64,000 nt of DNA, from positions 2,249,665 through 2,313,664 of the forward strand of contig NZ_KB913032.1 of the NCBI RefSeq assembly GCF_000384215.1, written 5' to 3'. The stretch is from Amycolatopsis alba DSM 44262 (GTDB lineage Bacteria; Actinomycetota; Actinomycetes; Mycobacteriales; Pseudonocardiaceae). Shown here in pieces: positions 42,781-51,407 of this stretch (its first letter is position 1; each line of letters begins with the position of its first letter). Under the pieces are notes generated by a model. That model saw nothing but the letters and a program-made list of their open reading frames with translations. It was not told the DNA's origin and did not search any database. The translations under genes and the position numbers were made by a program.

Positions 42781-43896
42781 GTGCGTATCGCCGTCCCCCG
42801 TGAAATCAAGAGGCATGAATACCGGGTGGCACTCACCCCGGCGGGCGTGCACGAGCTGACCGGGCGCGGCCACGACGTCTTCGTCGAGACCGGCGCCGGC
42901 GTCGGCTCGTCCATCACCGACAACGAATACGTCGCCGCGGGCGCGAAGATCCTCGCGACCGCCGAGGAGACCTGGTCCCAGGGCGAGCTCGTGCTCAAGG
43001 TCAAGGAGCCGATCGCCGAGGAGTACCCGCGGCTGCGCGCCGACCAGGTGCTGTTCACCTACCTGCACATCGCCGCGGACCGGCCGCTGACCGACGCGCT
43101 GCTGGCCGCGGGCACCACCGCGATCGCCTACGAGACGGTGCAGACCCCGAACCGCGCGCTGCCGCTGCTCGCGCCGATGTCCGAGGTCGCCGGACGGCTG
43201 GCGCCGCAGGTGGGCGCGTACTCCCTGATGAAGCCGAGCGGTGGCCGCGGTGTGCTGCCGGGCGGCATCCCCGGTGTGCACCCGGCGCGCGTGGTCGTGA
43301 TCGGCGGCGGTGTCGCCGGCCTCAACGCGGCGCGGGTCGCCCTCGGCCTCGGCTCGGACGTCGAGATCCTCGACACCAACGTCGACCGCCTCCGCCAGAT
43401 CGACAACGACTTCGGCGGCCGCATCCGCACGGTGACCTCGAACGCGCTGTCGGTCGAGCAGTCCGTGCTGGAGGCCGACATGGTCATCGGCGCTGTGCTC
43501 GTGCCCGGCGCGAAGGCGCCGAAGCTGGTCTCGAACGACCTCGTTTCGCGGATGCGCCCCGGCAGTGTGCTGGTGGACATCGCGATCGACCAGGGCGGCT
43601 GCTTCGCCGACTCGCGGCCGACCACGCACGACGAGCCGACCTACCAGGTCCACGAGTCGGTGTTCTACTGCGTCGCGAACATGCCGGGCGCGGTGCCCCG
43701 GACGTCGACCTACGGGCTGACCAACGTGACGCTGCCGTACGCCGTCAAGCTGGCGGACCTCGGCTGGCACAAGGCGCTGCAGGCCGACGCTTCGCTGGCG
43801 ATGGGCCTCAACACGCACGCCGGCGCGCTGACCAACGCCCCGGTCGCGGCCGCGCACGGCCTGCCCGCCACGGATCTGGCCGCCGTCCTGGCCTGA
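42781..43896 (+). CDS. ald: Alanine dehydrogenase
   Basis: A 371-residue NAD-dependent L-alanine dehydrogenase that deaminates alanine to pyruvate and ammonia, reversibly. The N-terminal [44 protein letters not shown] and the Rossmann motif [21 protein letters not shown] at about 168-187 are standard, with catalytic Lys in KVKEP and His in YLHIAAD. A longer in-frame upstream region exists; GTG 42781 is chosen because AGGAGG lies 6-7 bases before it and the length equals that of known enzymes. It is divergent from the quinone reductase gene. Confidence 0.93.
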   Translation: MRIAVPREIKRHEYRVALTPAGVHELTGRGHDVFVETGAGVGSSITDNEYVAAGAKILATAEETWSQGELVLKVKEPIAEEYPRLRADQVLFTYLHIAADRPLTDALLAAGTTAIAYETVQTPNRALPLLAPMSEVAGRLAPQVGAYSLMKPSGGRGVLPGGIPGVHPARVVVIGGGVAGLNAARVALGLGSDVEILDTNVDRLRQIDNDFGGRIRTVTSNALSVEQSVLEADMVIGAVLVPGAKAPKLVSNDLVSRMRPGSVLVDIAIDQGGCFADSRPTTHDEPTYQVHESVFYCVANMPGAVPRTSTYGLTNVTLPYAVKLADLGWHKALQADASLAMGLNTHAGALTNAPVAAAHGLPATDLAAVLA

Positions 43897-43920
43897 TCCC
43901 TCGATCCACCTTCCTACGCG

Positions 43921-43954
43921 GGGGACCTTTGCCACCCCAGTGCAAAGGTCTCCC
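43921..43954. terminator. Hairpin terminator after ald
   Basis: GGGGACCTTTGC at 43921-43932 pairs with GCAAAGGTCTCCC at 43942-43954 (one extra base). It starts 25 bp past the ald stop codon, and T-rich bases follow at 43960-43966. Confidence 0.7.
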
Positions 43955-43979
43955 GCTCCTTCTTTTGACGCGCGTGGCC

Positions 43980-44040
43980 CAAGTCCGTGAAGGCCTCCTT
44001 GAGGGACTCAGAGTCCCTCAAGGAGGCCTTCACGGACTTG
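43980..44040. repeat. Family B giant hairpin (30-bp perfect stem)
   Basis: A 61-base near-total palindrome: CAAGTCCGTGAAGGCCTCCT plus ten bases at 43980-44009 pairs exactly with 44011-44040 around a single A. The same CCGTGAAGGCCTCCTT arm is in the hairpin at 55761-55811. It is the longest perfect stem in the window. Confidence 0.88.
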
Positions 44041-44067
44041 GGGGGGTCGTGTGAAACGACGAAGCCT

Positions 44068-44298
44068 TCACCGAGGGAAGGCGCGAAGCGCCGGCCAAAG
44101 TGAGGGAAGGGAGTTAAGGGCGGCCCGCTCAACCAACCTGGGGGTCATTGGGAGCGGGCCGCCTCCTACATCGTAGGTAATAAGTCGCCGCCGCGCTGCA
44201 TGGGGTTGCCATGTCTTCCGAATTACTTCTTCACAGACCGCCTCCATGGTCGGTGATTTTCCGCGCCTTAGGTCGTATATCCGGTAGTCAGCGGCCAT
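44068..44298 (-). CDS. Possible small ORF in a less GC-rich patch
   Basis: A 76-residue frame from ATG 44298 with a central VCEEVIRKTWQPHAARRRLI. The sequence is less GC-rich than its neighbours and uses rarer codons. The last third runs through the GGCGGCCCGCTC hairpin at 44119-44163, which argues against this exact end. A second start (MEAVCEEV) is downstream. It could be a short foreign gene, a small RNA locus with the hairpin as terminator, or noise. Confidence 0.25.
   Translation of the reverse strand: MAADYRIYDLRRGKSPTMEAVCEEVIRKTWQPHAARRRLITYDVGGGPLPMTPRLVERAALNSLPSLWPALRAFPR
44119..44163. terminator. 12-bp-stem hairpin in the ald-ABC gap
   Basis: GGCGGCCCGCTC at 44119-44130 pairs exactly with 44152-44163 across a 21-base loop. 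In the minus direction it would end a transcript coming from the patch at 44165-44300. No protein-coding gene of high confidence lies between 43897 and 44452; the gap holds this hairpin, the two hairpins before it and the upstream region of the ABC operon. Confidence 0.55.
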
Positions 44299-44452
44299 TC
44301 GGAGCAGTCTCCGGTGCGCTGGGGGACGGCATCGTCACCGCGCCGAACGTGACGAAGGTCGCTTTCCGCGGTTTACCCCCTTCCGCGGGTGCCGGCTCAC
44401 CCGGTGAGGCAGGATGTCGCGTGATCGGCCTTCGTCAACAAAAGGGGACGGT

Positions 44453-45619
44453 ATGCACGACGGCAGTGGCCGCATCGCGGTGCAGAATCTGAGCAAGCAG
44501 TTCGGCGCGGTCAACGCGGTCCAGAATCTGAGCTTCACGGTGGAGCCTGGTTCGGTGACCGGCTTCCTGGGGCCCAACGGGGCCGGGAAGACCACGACGC
44601 TCCGGATGCTGCTCGGGCTGGTGACACCCACGAACGGCACGGCGACCATCAACGGGCGCCCGCACGACCAGCTGGGGACTCCGGCGAGGGTCGTCGGTTC
44701 GGTGCTGGAGAACGAGGGTTTCCACCCTGGACGTACGGCGCGGAATCATCTTCGCGTGTATTCGGCGGCGATCGGGATGCCGGATCAGCGGGTGGACGAG
44801 GTACTGGGCCTGGTCGGCCTTTCGTCTGCGGCGGACCGCAAGGCGGGCGGGTTCTCGCTCGGTATGCGGCAGCGGCTGGCGCTGGCGACGGCGTTGCTGG
44901 GGAATCCGCAGGTGCTGGTGCTGGACGAGCCGACGAACGGTCTCGACCCCGAAGGCATCCTGTGGCTGAGGAACTTCCTGCGCGCGTACGCGCGTGAGGG
45001 GCGCACGGTGCTGGTCTCGAGCCACCTTCTGAACGAGGTGGAGCAGACGATCGACCAGGTCGTGATCATCAGCCAGGGCATGACTCGCTACAACGGTTCG
45101 CTGGACCAGTTGCGCAAGAGCAACCAGTCGCGGGTGCTGGTGCAGTCCGCGGACGCGAGCGGCCTCGTGGCCGCCTTGCAGGAGGCCGGCATCACGCAGG
45201 TCTCGCCGATGCCCGACGGCCGGGTCGCGGTCTCCGGTGCGACGGTGCAGCAGATCGGTGACATCTCCGCCAAGGCGAGCATCGCGGTCTACGGCATGCA
45301 GGAGGAGACCGCGGATCTCGAGCGGATGTTCTTCCAGCTGACGCAGGGCCAGTACTCCGCGCCGCAGCCCGGTTTCCAGCAGGGCCCGCCGCCGGGTTAC
45401 CAGGGTCCGCCTCCGGGTTATCAGGGCGCGCCGCCCGGATACCAGGGTCCGCCTCCCGGTTACGCGCCGCAGAACACCCCGCCGCCCGGTTTCGCGCCGC
45501 CGCAGCAGTACCAGCAGCAGGGCCAGCCGCAGCAGCAACAGCAGCAGTACCAGCAGGCGCCGCCTCAGCAGCAGGCGCCGCAGCAGGGCCAGAACGAGGG
45601 CTGGGGAGGCCAGGGCTGA
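44453..45619 (+). CDS. ABC transporter ATP-binding protein with Pro/Gln-rich C-terminal tail
   Basis: A 388-residue ATPase of the ABC-2 export type. The first ~300 residues hold FLGPNGAGKTTTLRMLLGL (Walker A), FSLGMRQRLALATALLGNP (signature) and VLVLDEPTNGLDPEG (Walker B), followed by a helical C-terminal part. From about residue 305 a low-complexity tail begins, first with PPPGYQG repeats and then poly-Gln/Pro blocks, and reaches the end (GQNEGWGGQG). That tail is absent in ordinary ABC-2 ATPases. The ATG at 44453 has AAGGGGAC upstream. Its stop overlaps the permease start by one base (TGATG). Confidence 0.88.
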   Translation: MHDGSGRIAVQNLSKQFGAVNAVQNLSFTVEPGSVTGFLGPNGAGKTTTLRMLLGLVTPTNGTATINGRPHDQLGTPARVVGSVLENEGFHPGRTARNHLRVYSAAIGMPDQRVDEVLGLVGLSSAADRKAGGFSLGMRQRLALATALLGNPQVLVLDEPTNGLDPEGILWLRNFLRAYAREGRTVLVSSHLLNEVEQTIDQVVIISQGMTRYNGSLDQLRKSNQSRVLVQSADASGLVAALQEAGITQVSPMPDGRVAVSGATVQQIGDISAKASIAVYGMQEETADLERMFFQLTQGQYSAPQPGFQQGPPPGYQGPPPGYQGAPPGYQGPPPGYAPQNTPPPGFAPPQQYQQQGQPQQQQQQYQQAPPQQQAPQQGQNEGWGGQG

Positions 45620-46503
45620 TGGGCAACCTGATCAAGGCGGAGTTCCGCAAGACGCTCACGCTCAAGGCGTGGTGGGCGCTGATGATCCCCGCGGTGGTCT
45701 TCGCTTTCGCGTTCGCCCTGTTCTGGGGCATGGTCACCAACGACTTCAGCGACTTCCTCGGCCGCTCGGACACCCGTGAGCTGACCGAAGCGCTCGGCAT
45801 CTCGACCGGCGAACTGCCCGTCGGACTGCTCGCCCTCGGGCACGGCATCAACATCGGCACGATGATCCCGATCATCTTCGGTGTCTTCGCGCTCGCCGGC
45901 GAGTACACGAAGAAGACGATCACGACGACGTTCCTCACCGCCCCGAACCGGGTTTCGGCGTTGAGCGCGAAGATGATCACCTACGTCGCCTGGGGCGCGA
46001 TCTACGGTGTGATCATCGTGGGCGCGGCCAGCATCGGCACCGTGATCACGGTCGACAGCGAGCGTCTGCCGACGGCGGGCCAGTGGCTGGGCGTGCTCGG
46101 CGCGGGTGTGCTCGCGACGATCCTGGCGACCCTGTTCGGTATCGGGGTCGGCGCGGTCTGGCGCAGCGTGATCGGCAGCATCATCACACTGACCATCTGG
46201 ATGCTCGTGGTCGAGAACGTCCTGGTGTTCGTGTCCTTCGGCGCCTGGGACATCACCTGGCTGGGCGGGGTCCTCCCGAACGGCACGGTCAACGGCATCG
46301 TGGGCGCCATCGGCGCGGAAGCCTTCGGCGCGGCCGGGGTGAAGGTGCCCGGCCTGCAGGACGAGACGGCGTGGGCGCTGCAGTACGCGGCCGGTGCCCC
46401 CGGCGCCTTCTCGTGGTGGGCCTCGGCGCTGATCTTCTTCGGCTGGACGATGGTCTTCTTCCTCGCCGGCTGGGCCGTGAACCAGAAGAAAGACATTACT
46501 TGA
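45619..46503 (+). CDS. ABC-2 type permease
   Basis: A 294-residue membrane protein with about six hydrophobic segments, starting MGNLIKAEFRKTLTLKAWWALMIPAVVF, the usual N-terminal layout of ABC-2 export permeases (a short cytosolic start with basic residues, then membrane segments). A long loop and GVFALAGEYTKKTITTTFLTAPNR are conserved in the family. It forms a dimeric exporter with the ATPase encoded directly upstream and coupled to it. Substrate candidates are peptides, drugs or lipids; none is indicated. A hairpin follows the stop. Confidence 0.85.
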   Translation: MGNLIKAEFRKTLTLKAWWALMIPAVVFAFAFALFWGMVTNDFSDFLGRSDTRELTEALGISTGELPVGLLALGHGINIGTMIPIIFGVFALAGEYTKKTITTTFLTAPNRVSALSAKMITYVAWGAIYGVIIVGAASIGTVITVDSERLPTAGQWLGVLGAGVLATILATLFGIGVGAVWRSVIGSIITLTIWMLVVENVLVFVSFGAWDITWLGGVLPNGTVNGIVGAIGAEAFGAAGVKVPGLQDETAWALQYAAGAPGAFSWWASALIFFGWTMVFFLAGWAVNQKKDIT

Positions 46504-46533
46504 TTTTTTATCGCGCGCTTCCGTAAACGTGCC

Positions 46534-46585
46534 GAAGGGGCGTCGACCCGCTTCAACCTCAGGTTGGGCGGGGAGGCGCCCCTTC
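46534..46585. terminator. Hairpin between the ABC operon and the fused ABC exporter
   Basis: GAAGGGGCG at 46534-46542 pairs with CGCCCCTTC at 46577-46585, with inner complementarity (CCCGC...GCGGG and AACCT-CAGGTT). Outer bases ACGTG...CACGT extend the stem further. It lies 31 bp past the permease stop. Confidence 0.65.
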
Positions 46586-46752
46586 ATCACGTTTCCGGGG
46601 GCCTTCGGCCCGAAAGAGGGCGCGCGACGGGTGAAGTCTCCGCCGGGAGTGGGTCACGTCCTGGCCAGGAGTGGGTCGTGTCGTCGCGGGCGTGGGCCAC
46701 TTCTCCCCGAAACCCGGCCGATCTTGTCGGTGCGGACGCCTAGTCTGGCGGG

Positions 46753-49700
46753 GTGACTACTGCTCCACCTCGTCCGCGTCAAGCCAGTCCGGCACGTGAG
46801 ACCACCTCCGCACCCGCTGGAGGCTGGATCCGCCGTCTGGCCGCTTCGTGCTGGAAGCACCCGTGGCTGGTCGTGCTGTCGCTGGGCGCGGCGATCATCG
46901 GCGTCGGGCTGCAGGCCGCCGGTCCGCTGCTGATCCGGGAAGCGCTCGACAGCGCCGTCGCGGGCGACACCTCCAACCTCGGCTTGCTCGCCACCGTGAT
47001 GGCGGTCCTGCAGGTGCTGACCTTCGGCAACGCCTTCGCCCGCCGGTACGTCGGCGGACGGCTGGCCCTCGACGTCCAGCACGATCTGCGCCGTCAGGTG
47101 TTCAACGCGGTCTCCCGGCTCGACGGCGGCAAGCAGGACGCGCTGCGCACCGGGCAGGTCGCCTCCCGCGCGATCTCGGACCTGCAACTGGTCACGTCGG
47201 TCCTGATGCAGGTGCCGCTCTCGGCGGGGTCGGTGATCTTCGCGCTGCTGTCGCTCGGCGCGATGCTGTGGATGTCGCCGACACTGACCCTGATCGCGAT
47301 GGTGGTCGCCCCGGCGATCGCGATCATCATGGCGGTGAGCCGGAAGCGGCTCTTCCCCGCGACGTGGGCGGCCCAGCAGCGCGCGGCCGACGTCGCACAG
47401 CAGGTCGAAGAGACCGTCACCGGCGTACGCGTCGTGAAAGGCTTCGGTCAGGAAGCGCGAGAAGTCGCGAAGCTGGAGAAGACGGCGAAGAAGCTCTTCG
47501 CCGAACGCATGCGCGCGGCGAGGCTGTCCTCTTTGCCCACGGCGACGACAGCGGCACTGCCCGCGGCCGGCCAGGTCGCGGTACTGGCGGTCGGCGGTGT
47601 CCTGGCGCTGAAGGGCGAAGTCAGCCTCGGCACCTTCCTGGCCTTCGCGACCTATCTCTCCATCCTGATCGGCCCGGCGCGGATGATTTCGAGCCTCGTC
47701 GTCCAGGCCCAGCTGACCAGGGCGGGCGCGGAGCGGGTCAACGAACTGATCGACGCGCAACCGGACGTCGTCGACAGCCCGGACGCGCGGCCGCTGCCCG
47801 AAGGCCCGCTCGGCGTCCGGCTGGAGGACGTCTCCTTCGGCTACACGCGGTCGGATCCCGTGCTCGACGGTCTCACCCTGGAGGCCCTGCCGGGCGAAAC
47901 ACTCGCGCTGGTCGGCACGGCCGGTTCGGGCAAGTCGACGATCTCCCTGCTGCTGCCCCGGTTCTACGACGTGCACAGCGGTTCGGTCCAGGTCGGCGAA
48001 CTCGACGTCCGCGACGTCCGGCAACACGATCTGCGCAGCGTGATCGGCGTGGTCTTCGAAGAGGCGTTCCTCTTCTCCTCGTCGGTGCGCGACAACATCG
48101 CCTACGGCAGGCCGGACGCGAGCGACGAGGAGATCCGCGCGGCCGCGCGGGCGGCGGAGGCGGACGAGTTCATCCAGCGTCTCCCCCAGGGCTACGAAAC
48201 GCTCGTCGGCGAGCGCGGCCTCACCCTGTCGGGCGGCCAGCGGCAGCGACTCGGCCTGGCCAGGGCGCTGATGACCGACCCGCGTGTGCTGGTCCTCGAC
48301 GACGCGACGTCCGCCATCGACACGGTCACCGAGGCGGCGATCCACGACACTCTGCGCTCGGTCACCGCGAGCCGCACGACCCTGCTGATCGCGCACCGCC
48401 GCTCCACGCTCGCCCTCGCCGACCGGATCGCCGTGCTGGACAAGGGCAGGGTCGTCGACGTCGGCACCGAGGAAGAACTGCTCGCGCGCTGCCCGCTGTT
48501 CCGCGAGCTCGTCGCGGGACCGGGTGACGACGTCGAAGAACCGCATCGCTGCGAAGGTCTCGACTGTGGTCCCGCGGGCATCACCCCGGCCCTGTGGCCG
48601 GAGCAGGACAAGGCCGACGAGCTGGCGGGCGAACGGAAGGACACCGGCGGCGAGTGGGACGTCAACCTGCCGCCGAGCGAGGAACTCATCGAAGGCGTCC
48701 GGAAACTGCCGCCCGCGACGGACGTCCCGCGCCTGCCGGGCACCGACGTCACCGCGCCCGAACCGAAGTTCCGCCTCGGCCGCCTGCTGAAACCGGTGCG
48801 CGGCCCGCTCGCCGTGGTGATCGGCCTGGTCGCGGCGGACGCGCTGGCCACCATCGCGATGCCCGCGCTGTACCAGCACGGCATCGACAACGGGGTGCGC
48901 GCCGGAGCGGAGGCGGTGATCTGGCTGGCCGCCGGGATCGGCGCGCTGGTGATCCTCGCGGACTGGCTCGTGGTCTATCTCCAGACCAAGATGACCGCGC
49001 GGGTCGGCGAGACGGTGCTGTATTCGCTGCGCGTCCGCAGTTACGCCCATCTGCAACGGCTCGGGCTCGACTTCTACGAACGCGAACTGTCCGGGAAGAT
49101 CATGACCCGGATGACGACCGACGTCGACGCGCTCTCGACGTTCCTGCAGACCGGTGTCGCGCAAGCGGTGGTGAGCGCGTTGACCCTGGTCGGGATCGCG
49201 GCGGCGTTGATGATCACCGATATCGGGCTGGCGGCGTACGCGCTCGCGGTGCTGCCGATCCTCGTCGTGGCGACGGTGATCTTCCGCCGGGCGTCGTCCA
49301 AGGCGTACACCGAAGCACGGGAACGGGTCAGCGTCGTCAACGCGGACATGCAGGAGAACGTGAACGGGCTGCGGGTCGCGCAGGCGTACACGCGCGAGGA
49401 GCGCACGGCGGAGAAGTTCGCCTCCCGCAGCGACGAGTACCGGCGTTCGCGACTTCGCGCCCAGCGTCTTGTCGCGACGTACTTCCCTTTCGCCGCGATG
49501 CTTTCCGGGCTGGCCGAGGTGGTCGTGCTGATCGTCGGCGCGAACCGGGTCGCGGCTGGCACACTGTCGGCCGGTGTGCTGGTGGCGTTCTTGTTGTACC
49601 TTGGCCAGTTCTTCTCGCCGATCCAGCAGCTGTCCTCGGTGTTCGACGGCTACCAGCAGGCTCGGGTCGGCCTGTCGCGCATCGGCGATCTCCTGCGCAC

Positions 49701-50475
49701 GCCGACTTCCGTTCCAGAGGCGGAAAAACCTGTCGCGGTCCCGGAGCGACTACGGGGCGAGGTCTCCTTCAAGGATGTCGATTTCGCTTACACCGCAACG
49801 GATGAGCCCGCTCTGACCCAACTGTCGCTGGAGGTCGCGCCCGGCGAGACCGTCGCCTTGGTCGGCGCGACGGGCGCCGGGAAATCGACGGCCGTGAAGC
49901 TCGTCGCGCGGTTCTACGACGCGACAGGCGGTGTGGTCCGGATCGACGGAACCGACATCCGTGAATACGATCTGGCCGCCTTGCGCACACGGATGGGCGT
50001 GGTACCACAGGAAGCACATCTGTTCTCGGGAACCGTCGCGGACAATGTGCGCTACGGCAGGCCTTCCGCGACCGACGCGGAGGTCGAGGAGGCGGTCCGT
50101 TCCGTCGGCGCGCTCGACGGTGTCGCCGCGCTCCCGGCCGGTTTCCACCAGCCCGTCGGCGAACGCGGACGGTCGCTTTCGGCCGGGCAGCGGCAACTCG
50201 TCGCCCTCGCCCGCGCCGAACTCGTGGACCCGGACGTCCTCCTGCTCGACGAGGCGACCGCGGCACTCGACCCGTCCACCGAAGCCGCCGTCCTGCGCGC
50301 GACGGAACAACTCTCTCGACGCCGCACGACTTTCGTGGTCGCGCACCGCCTCGCCACCGCCGCCAAGGCGGACCGGATCGTCGTGCTGGACCACGGCCGG
50401 ATCATCGAACAGGGCACCCACGCGGAACTGGTCGCCGCCGGTGGCCACTACGCGCGCCTGTGGTCCTTGGGCTGA
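46753..50475 (+). CDS. Fused full-length ABC exporter with one degenerate nucleotide site
   Basis: A 1240-residue protein with two complete half-transporters in one chain (TMD-NBD-TMD-NBD), like mycobacterial Rv0194. NBD1 has Walker A GTAGSGKS at about 388-395 and signature LSGGQ, but Walker B ends VLVLDD, placing Asp at about 517 where the catalytic Glu should be. NBD2 has GATGAGKS (about 1038-1045), LSAGQ rather than LSGGQ, and a normal LLLDE with Glu at about 1167. Asp-for-Glu in NBD1 and a changed signature in NBD2 fall in the same composite site, the pattern of heterodimeric exporters. The linker at ~590-665 is acidic. It is likely a drug or lipid exporter. Confidence 0.9.
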   Translation: MTTAPPRPRQASPARETTSAPAGGWIRRLAASCWKHPWLVVLSLGAAIIGVGLQAAGPLLIREALDSAVAGDTSNLGLLATVMAVLQVLTFGNAFARRYVGGRLALDVQHDLRRQVFNAVSRLDGGKQDALRTGQVASRAISDLQLVTSVLMQVPLSAGSVIFALLSLGAMLWMSPTLTLIAMVVAPAIAIIMAVSRKRLFPATWAAQQRAADVAQQVEETVTGVRVVKGFGQEAREVAKLEKTAKKLFAERMRAARLSSLPTATTAALPAAGQVAVLAVGGVLALKGEVSLGTFLAFATYLSILIGPARMISSLVVQAQLTRAGAERVNELIDAQPDVVDSPDARPLPEGPLGVRLEDVSFGYTRSDPVLDGLTLEALPGETLALVGTAGSGKSTISLLLPRFYDVHSGSVQVGELDVRDVRQHDLRSVIGVVFEEAFLFSSSVRDNIAYGRPDASDEEIRAAARAAEADEFIQRLPQGYETLVGERGLTLSGGQRQRLGLARALMTDPRVLVLDDATSAIDTVTEAAIHDTLRSVTASRTTLLIAHRRSTLALADRIAVLDKGRVVDVGTEEELLARCPLFRELVAGPGDDVEEPHRCEGLDCGPAGITPALWPEQDKADELAGERKDTGGEWDVNLPPSEELIEGVRKLPPATDVPRLPGTDVTAPEPKFRLGRLLKPVRGPLAVVIGLVAADALATIAMPALYQHGIDNGVRAGAEAVIWLAAGIGALVILADWLVVYLQTKMTARVGETVLYSLRVRSYAHLQRLGLDFYERELSGKIMTRMTTDVDALSTFLQTGVAQAVVSALTLVGIAAALMITDIGLAAYALAVLPILVVATVIFRRASSKAYTEARERVSVVNADMQENVNGLRVAQAYTREERTAEKFASRSDEYRRSRLRAQRLVATYFPFAAMLSGLAEVVVLIVGANRVAAGTLSAGVLVAFLLYLGQFFSPIQQLSSVFDGYQQARVGLSRIGDLLRTPTSVPEAEKPVAVPERLRGEVSFKDVDFAYTATDEPALTQLSLEVAPGETVALVGATGAGKSTAVKLVARFYDATGGVVRIDGTDIREYDLAALRTRMGVVPQEAHLFSGTVADNVRYGRPSATDAEVEEAVRSVGALDGVAALPAGFHQPVGERGRSLSAGQRQLVALARAELVDPDVLLLDEATAALDPSTEAAVLRATEQLSRRRTTFVVAHRLATAAKADRIVVLDHGRIIEQGTHAELVAAGGHYARLWSLG

Positions 50476-50516
50476 ACGGATCTTTCGCCGGGTCCGCGGC
50501 CAGGACGGAGACGTGA

Positions 50517-50617
50517 CTCGCGTGATCAGACGCCGAACTCACGTGTACGGCGTCTGATCACGCGAGATCCGTGTCCAAGCACGCGAGATCCGTGCCTGAT
50601 CACGCGAGTTCGCTGCC
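50517..50617. repeat. Hairpin plus three short direct repeats (family E)
   Basis: CTCGCGTGATCAGACGCCG at 50517-50535 pairs exactly with 50548-50566. It is followed by three 21-bp units that each begin CACGCGAG (50560, 50581, 50602), the first two sharing CACGCGAGATCCGTG. This array fills the first third of a 362-bp gap between the ABC exporter and the DUF4291 gene; the rest holds the hairpin at 50703-50755 and no gene. Confidence 0.65.
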
Positions 50618-50702
50618 GCGTCACGACCACTGGGGCCTGGTGGAGCTGGTATTGCGAAAGCCACCTTCGCGCCGCTTGGGCGGGAAGGGCAAGGTGCCGC
50701 GT

Positions 50703-50755
50703 GTCCCGAGCGCCCCGCACGGGACGCTCATCGTCTCGAGCGTGGCGCTCGGGAC
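50703..50755. repeat. Hairpin with nested stems
   Basis: GTCCCGAGCGCC at 50703-50714 pairs with GGCGCTCGGGAC at 50744-50755, and ACGCTC at 50725-50730 pairs with GAGCGT at 50738-50743 inside the loop. It lies 83 bp before the DUF4291 start codon. A partial family C sequence (GCGAAAGCCACCTTCGCG) is at 50654-50671. Confidence 0.5.
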
Positions 50756-50837
50756 TCTCGTTCGCAGCCGCCATGCCTTGACGGGCAAGGGAATTTCGGT
50801 CGCGTCCGGGCACCGCACCTGTCACGCTGAGCGGCAA

Positions 50838-51407
50838 ATGAAAGAAGAGATCCCGGCGCGGCAGATCCGCGCCGTCCACACCGAGACCACGATCCGCGTC
50901 TATCAGGCGTACTCGGCGGCCATCGCCGACGCCGCCCTGAAGGCGGGCACGTTCGTGCCGCCGTTCAAACGCGAACGCATGACCTGGATCAAGCCGTCCT
51001 TCCTCTGGATGGCGTACCGCTGCGGCTGGGCCGCGAAGCCCGGCCAAGAGCGCGTGCTCGCCCTCGACATCACTCGCGAGGGCTTCGCCTGGGCGCTCGG
51101 ACACGCGGCACTCAGCCACTACGACCGCGACGTCCACCCCGACCAGAAGGCGTGGCGGAACGAGGTCAAGACCAGTCCGGTCCGCATCCAGTGGGATCCG
51201 GAGCGCAGCGTCCGGCTCGGCCCCCTGAAGCACCGCTCGCTCCAGATGGGACTGAGCGGCGAGGCCGTCGATCGCTATGTCGACAAATGGATCACCGCTG
51301 TCACCGACGTGACCCCGGTCATGCGTGAGATTGGCGCCTTGGTCGCGGCGAACCGCATCGAAGACGCCGAAGCGCTGCTACCGGCGGAGCGCCCGTACCC
51401 CGGCTAA
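50838..51407 (+). CDS. DUF4291 domain protein
   Basis: A 189-residue protein matching DUF4291: IRAVHTETTIRVYQAYSAAIADAAL, then FVPPFKRERMTWIKPSFLWMAYRCGWA, and ERVLALDITREGFAWALGHA, all strongly conserved family segments. DUF4291 proteins occur widely in actinobacteria and fungi; their biochemical role is not established. In-frame codons upstream run through the repeat-rich gap and are unlikely to be used, so ATG 50838 is chosen even though its ribosome site is weak. Its stop overlaps the convergent CxxC gene by 4 bp. Confidence 0.8.
   Translation: MKEEIPARQIRAVHTETTIRVYQAYSAAIADAALKAGTFVPPFKRERMTWIKPSFLWMAYRCGWAAKPGQERVLALDITREGFAWALGHAALSHYDRDVHPDQKAWRNEVKTSPVRIQWDPERSVRLGPLKHRSLQMGLSGEAVDRYVDKWITAVTDVTPVMREIGALVAANRIEDAEALLPAERPYPG

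Noticed and set aside
43914..44132. Small minus-strand frame across the hairpins after ald
   Set aside because: It translates through the 61-base palindrome and the ald terminator, so its content is dictated by hairpin sequence. There is no ribosome site.
44119..44163. Possible tRNA-like fold
   Set aside because: The 12-bp stem has no cloverleaf arms, no TTC loop sequence and no CCA end; it is better explained as a simple hairpin.
45360..45610. Possible CRISPR-like or minisatellite array in the ABC ATPase gene
   Set aside because: The repeated GGTTACCAGGGTCCG-like units are in frame and encode PPPGYQG repeats, so they are a coding low-complexity tail and not an array with spacers.
50571..50837. 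N-terminal extension of the DUF4291 protein
   Set aside because: The added residues come from the 21-bp repeats and the nested hairpin and match nothing in the family; the DUF4291 homology begins right after ATG 50838.
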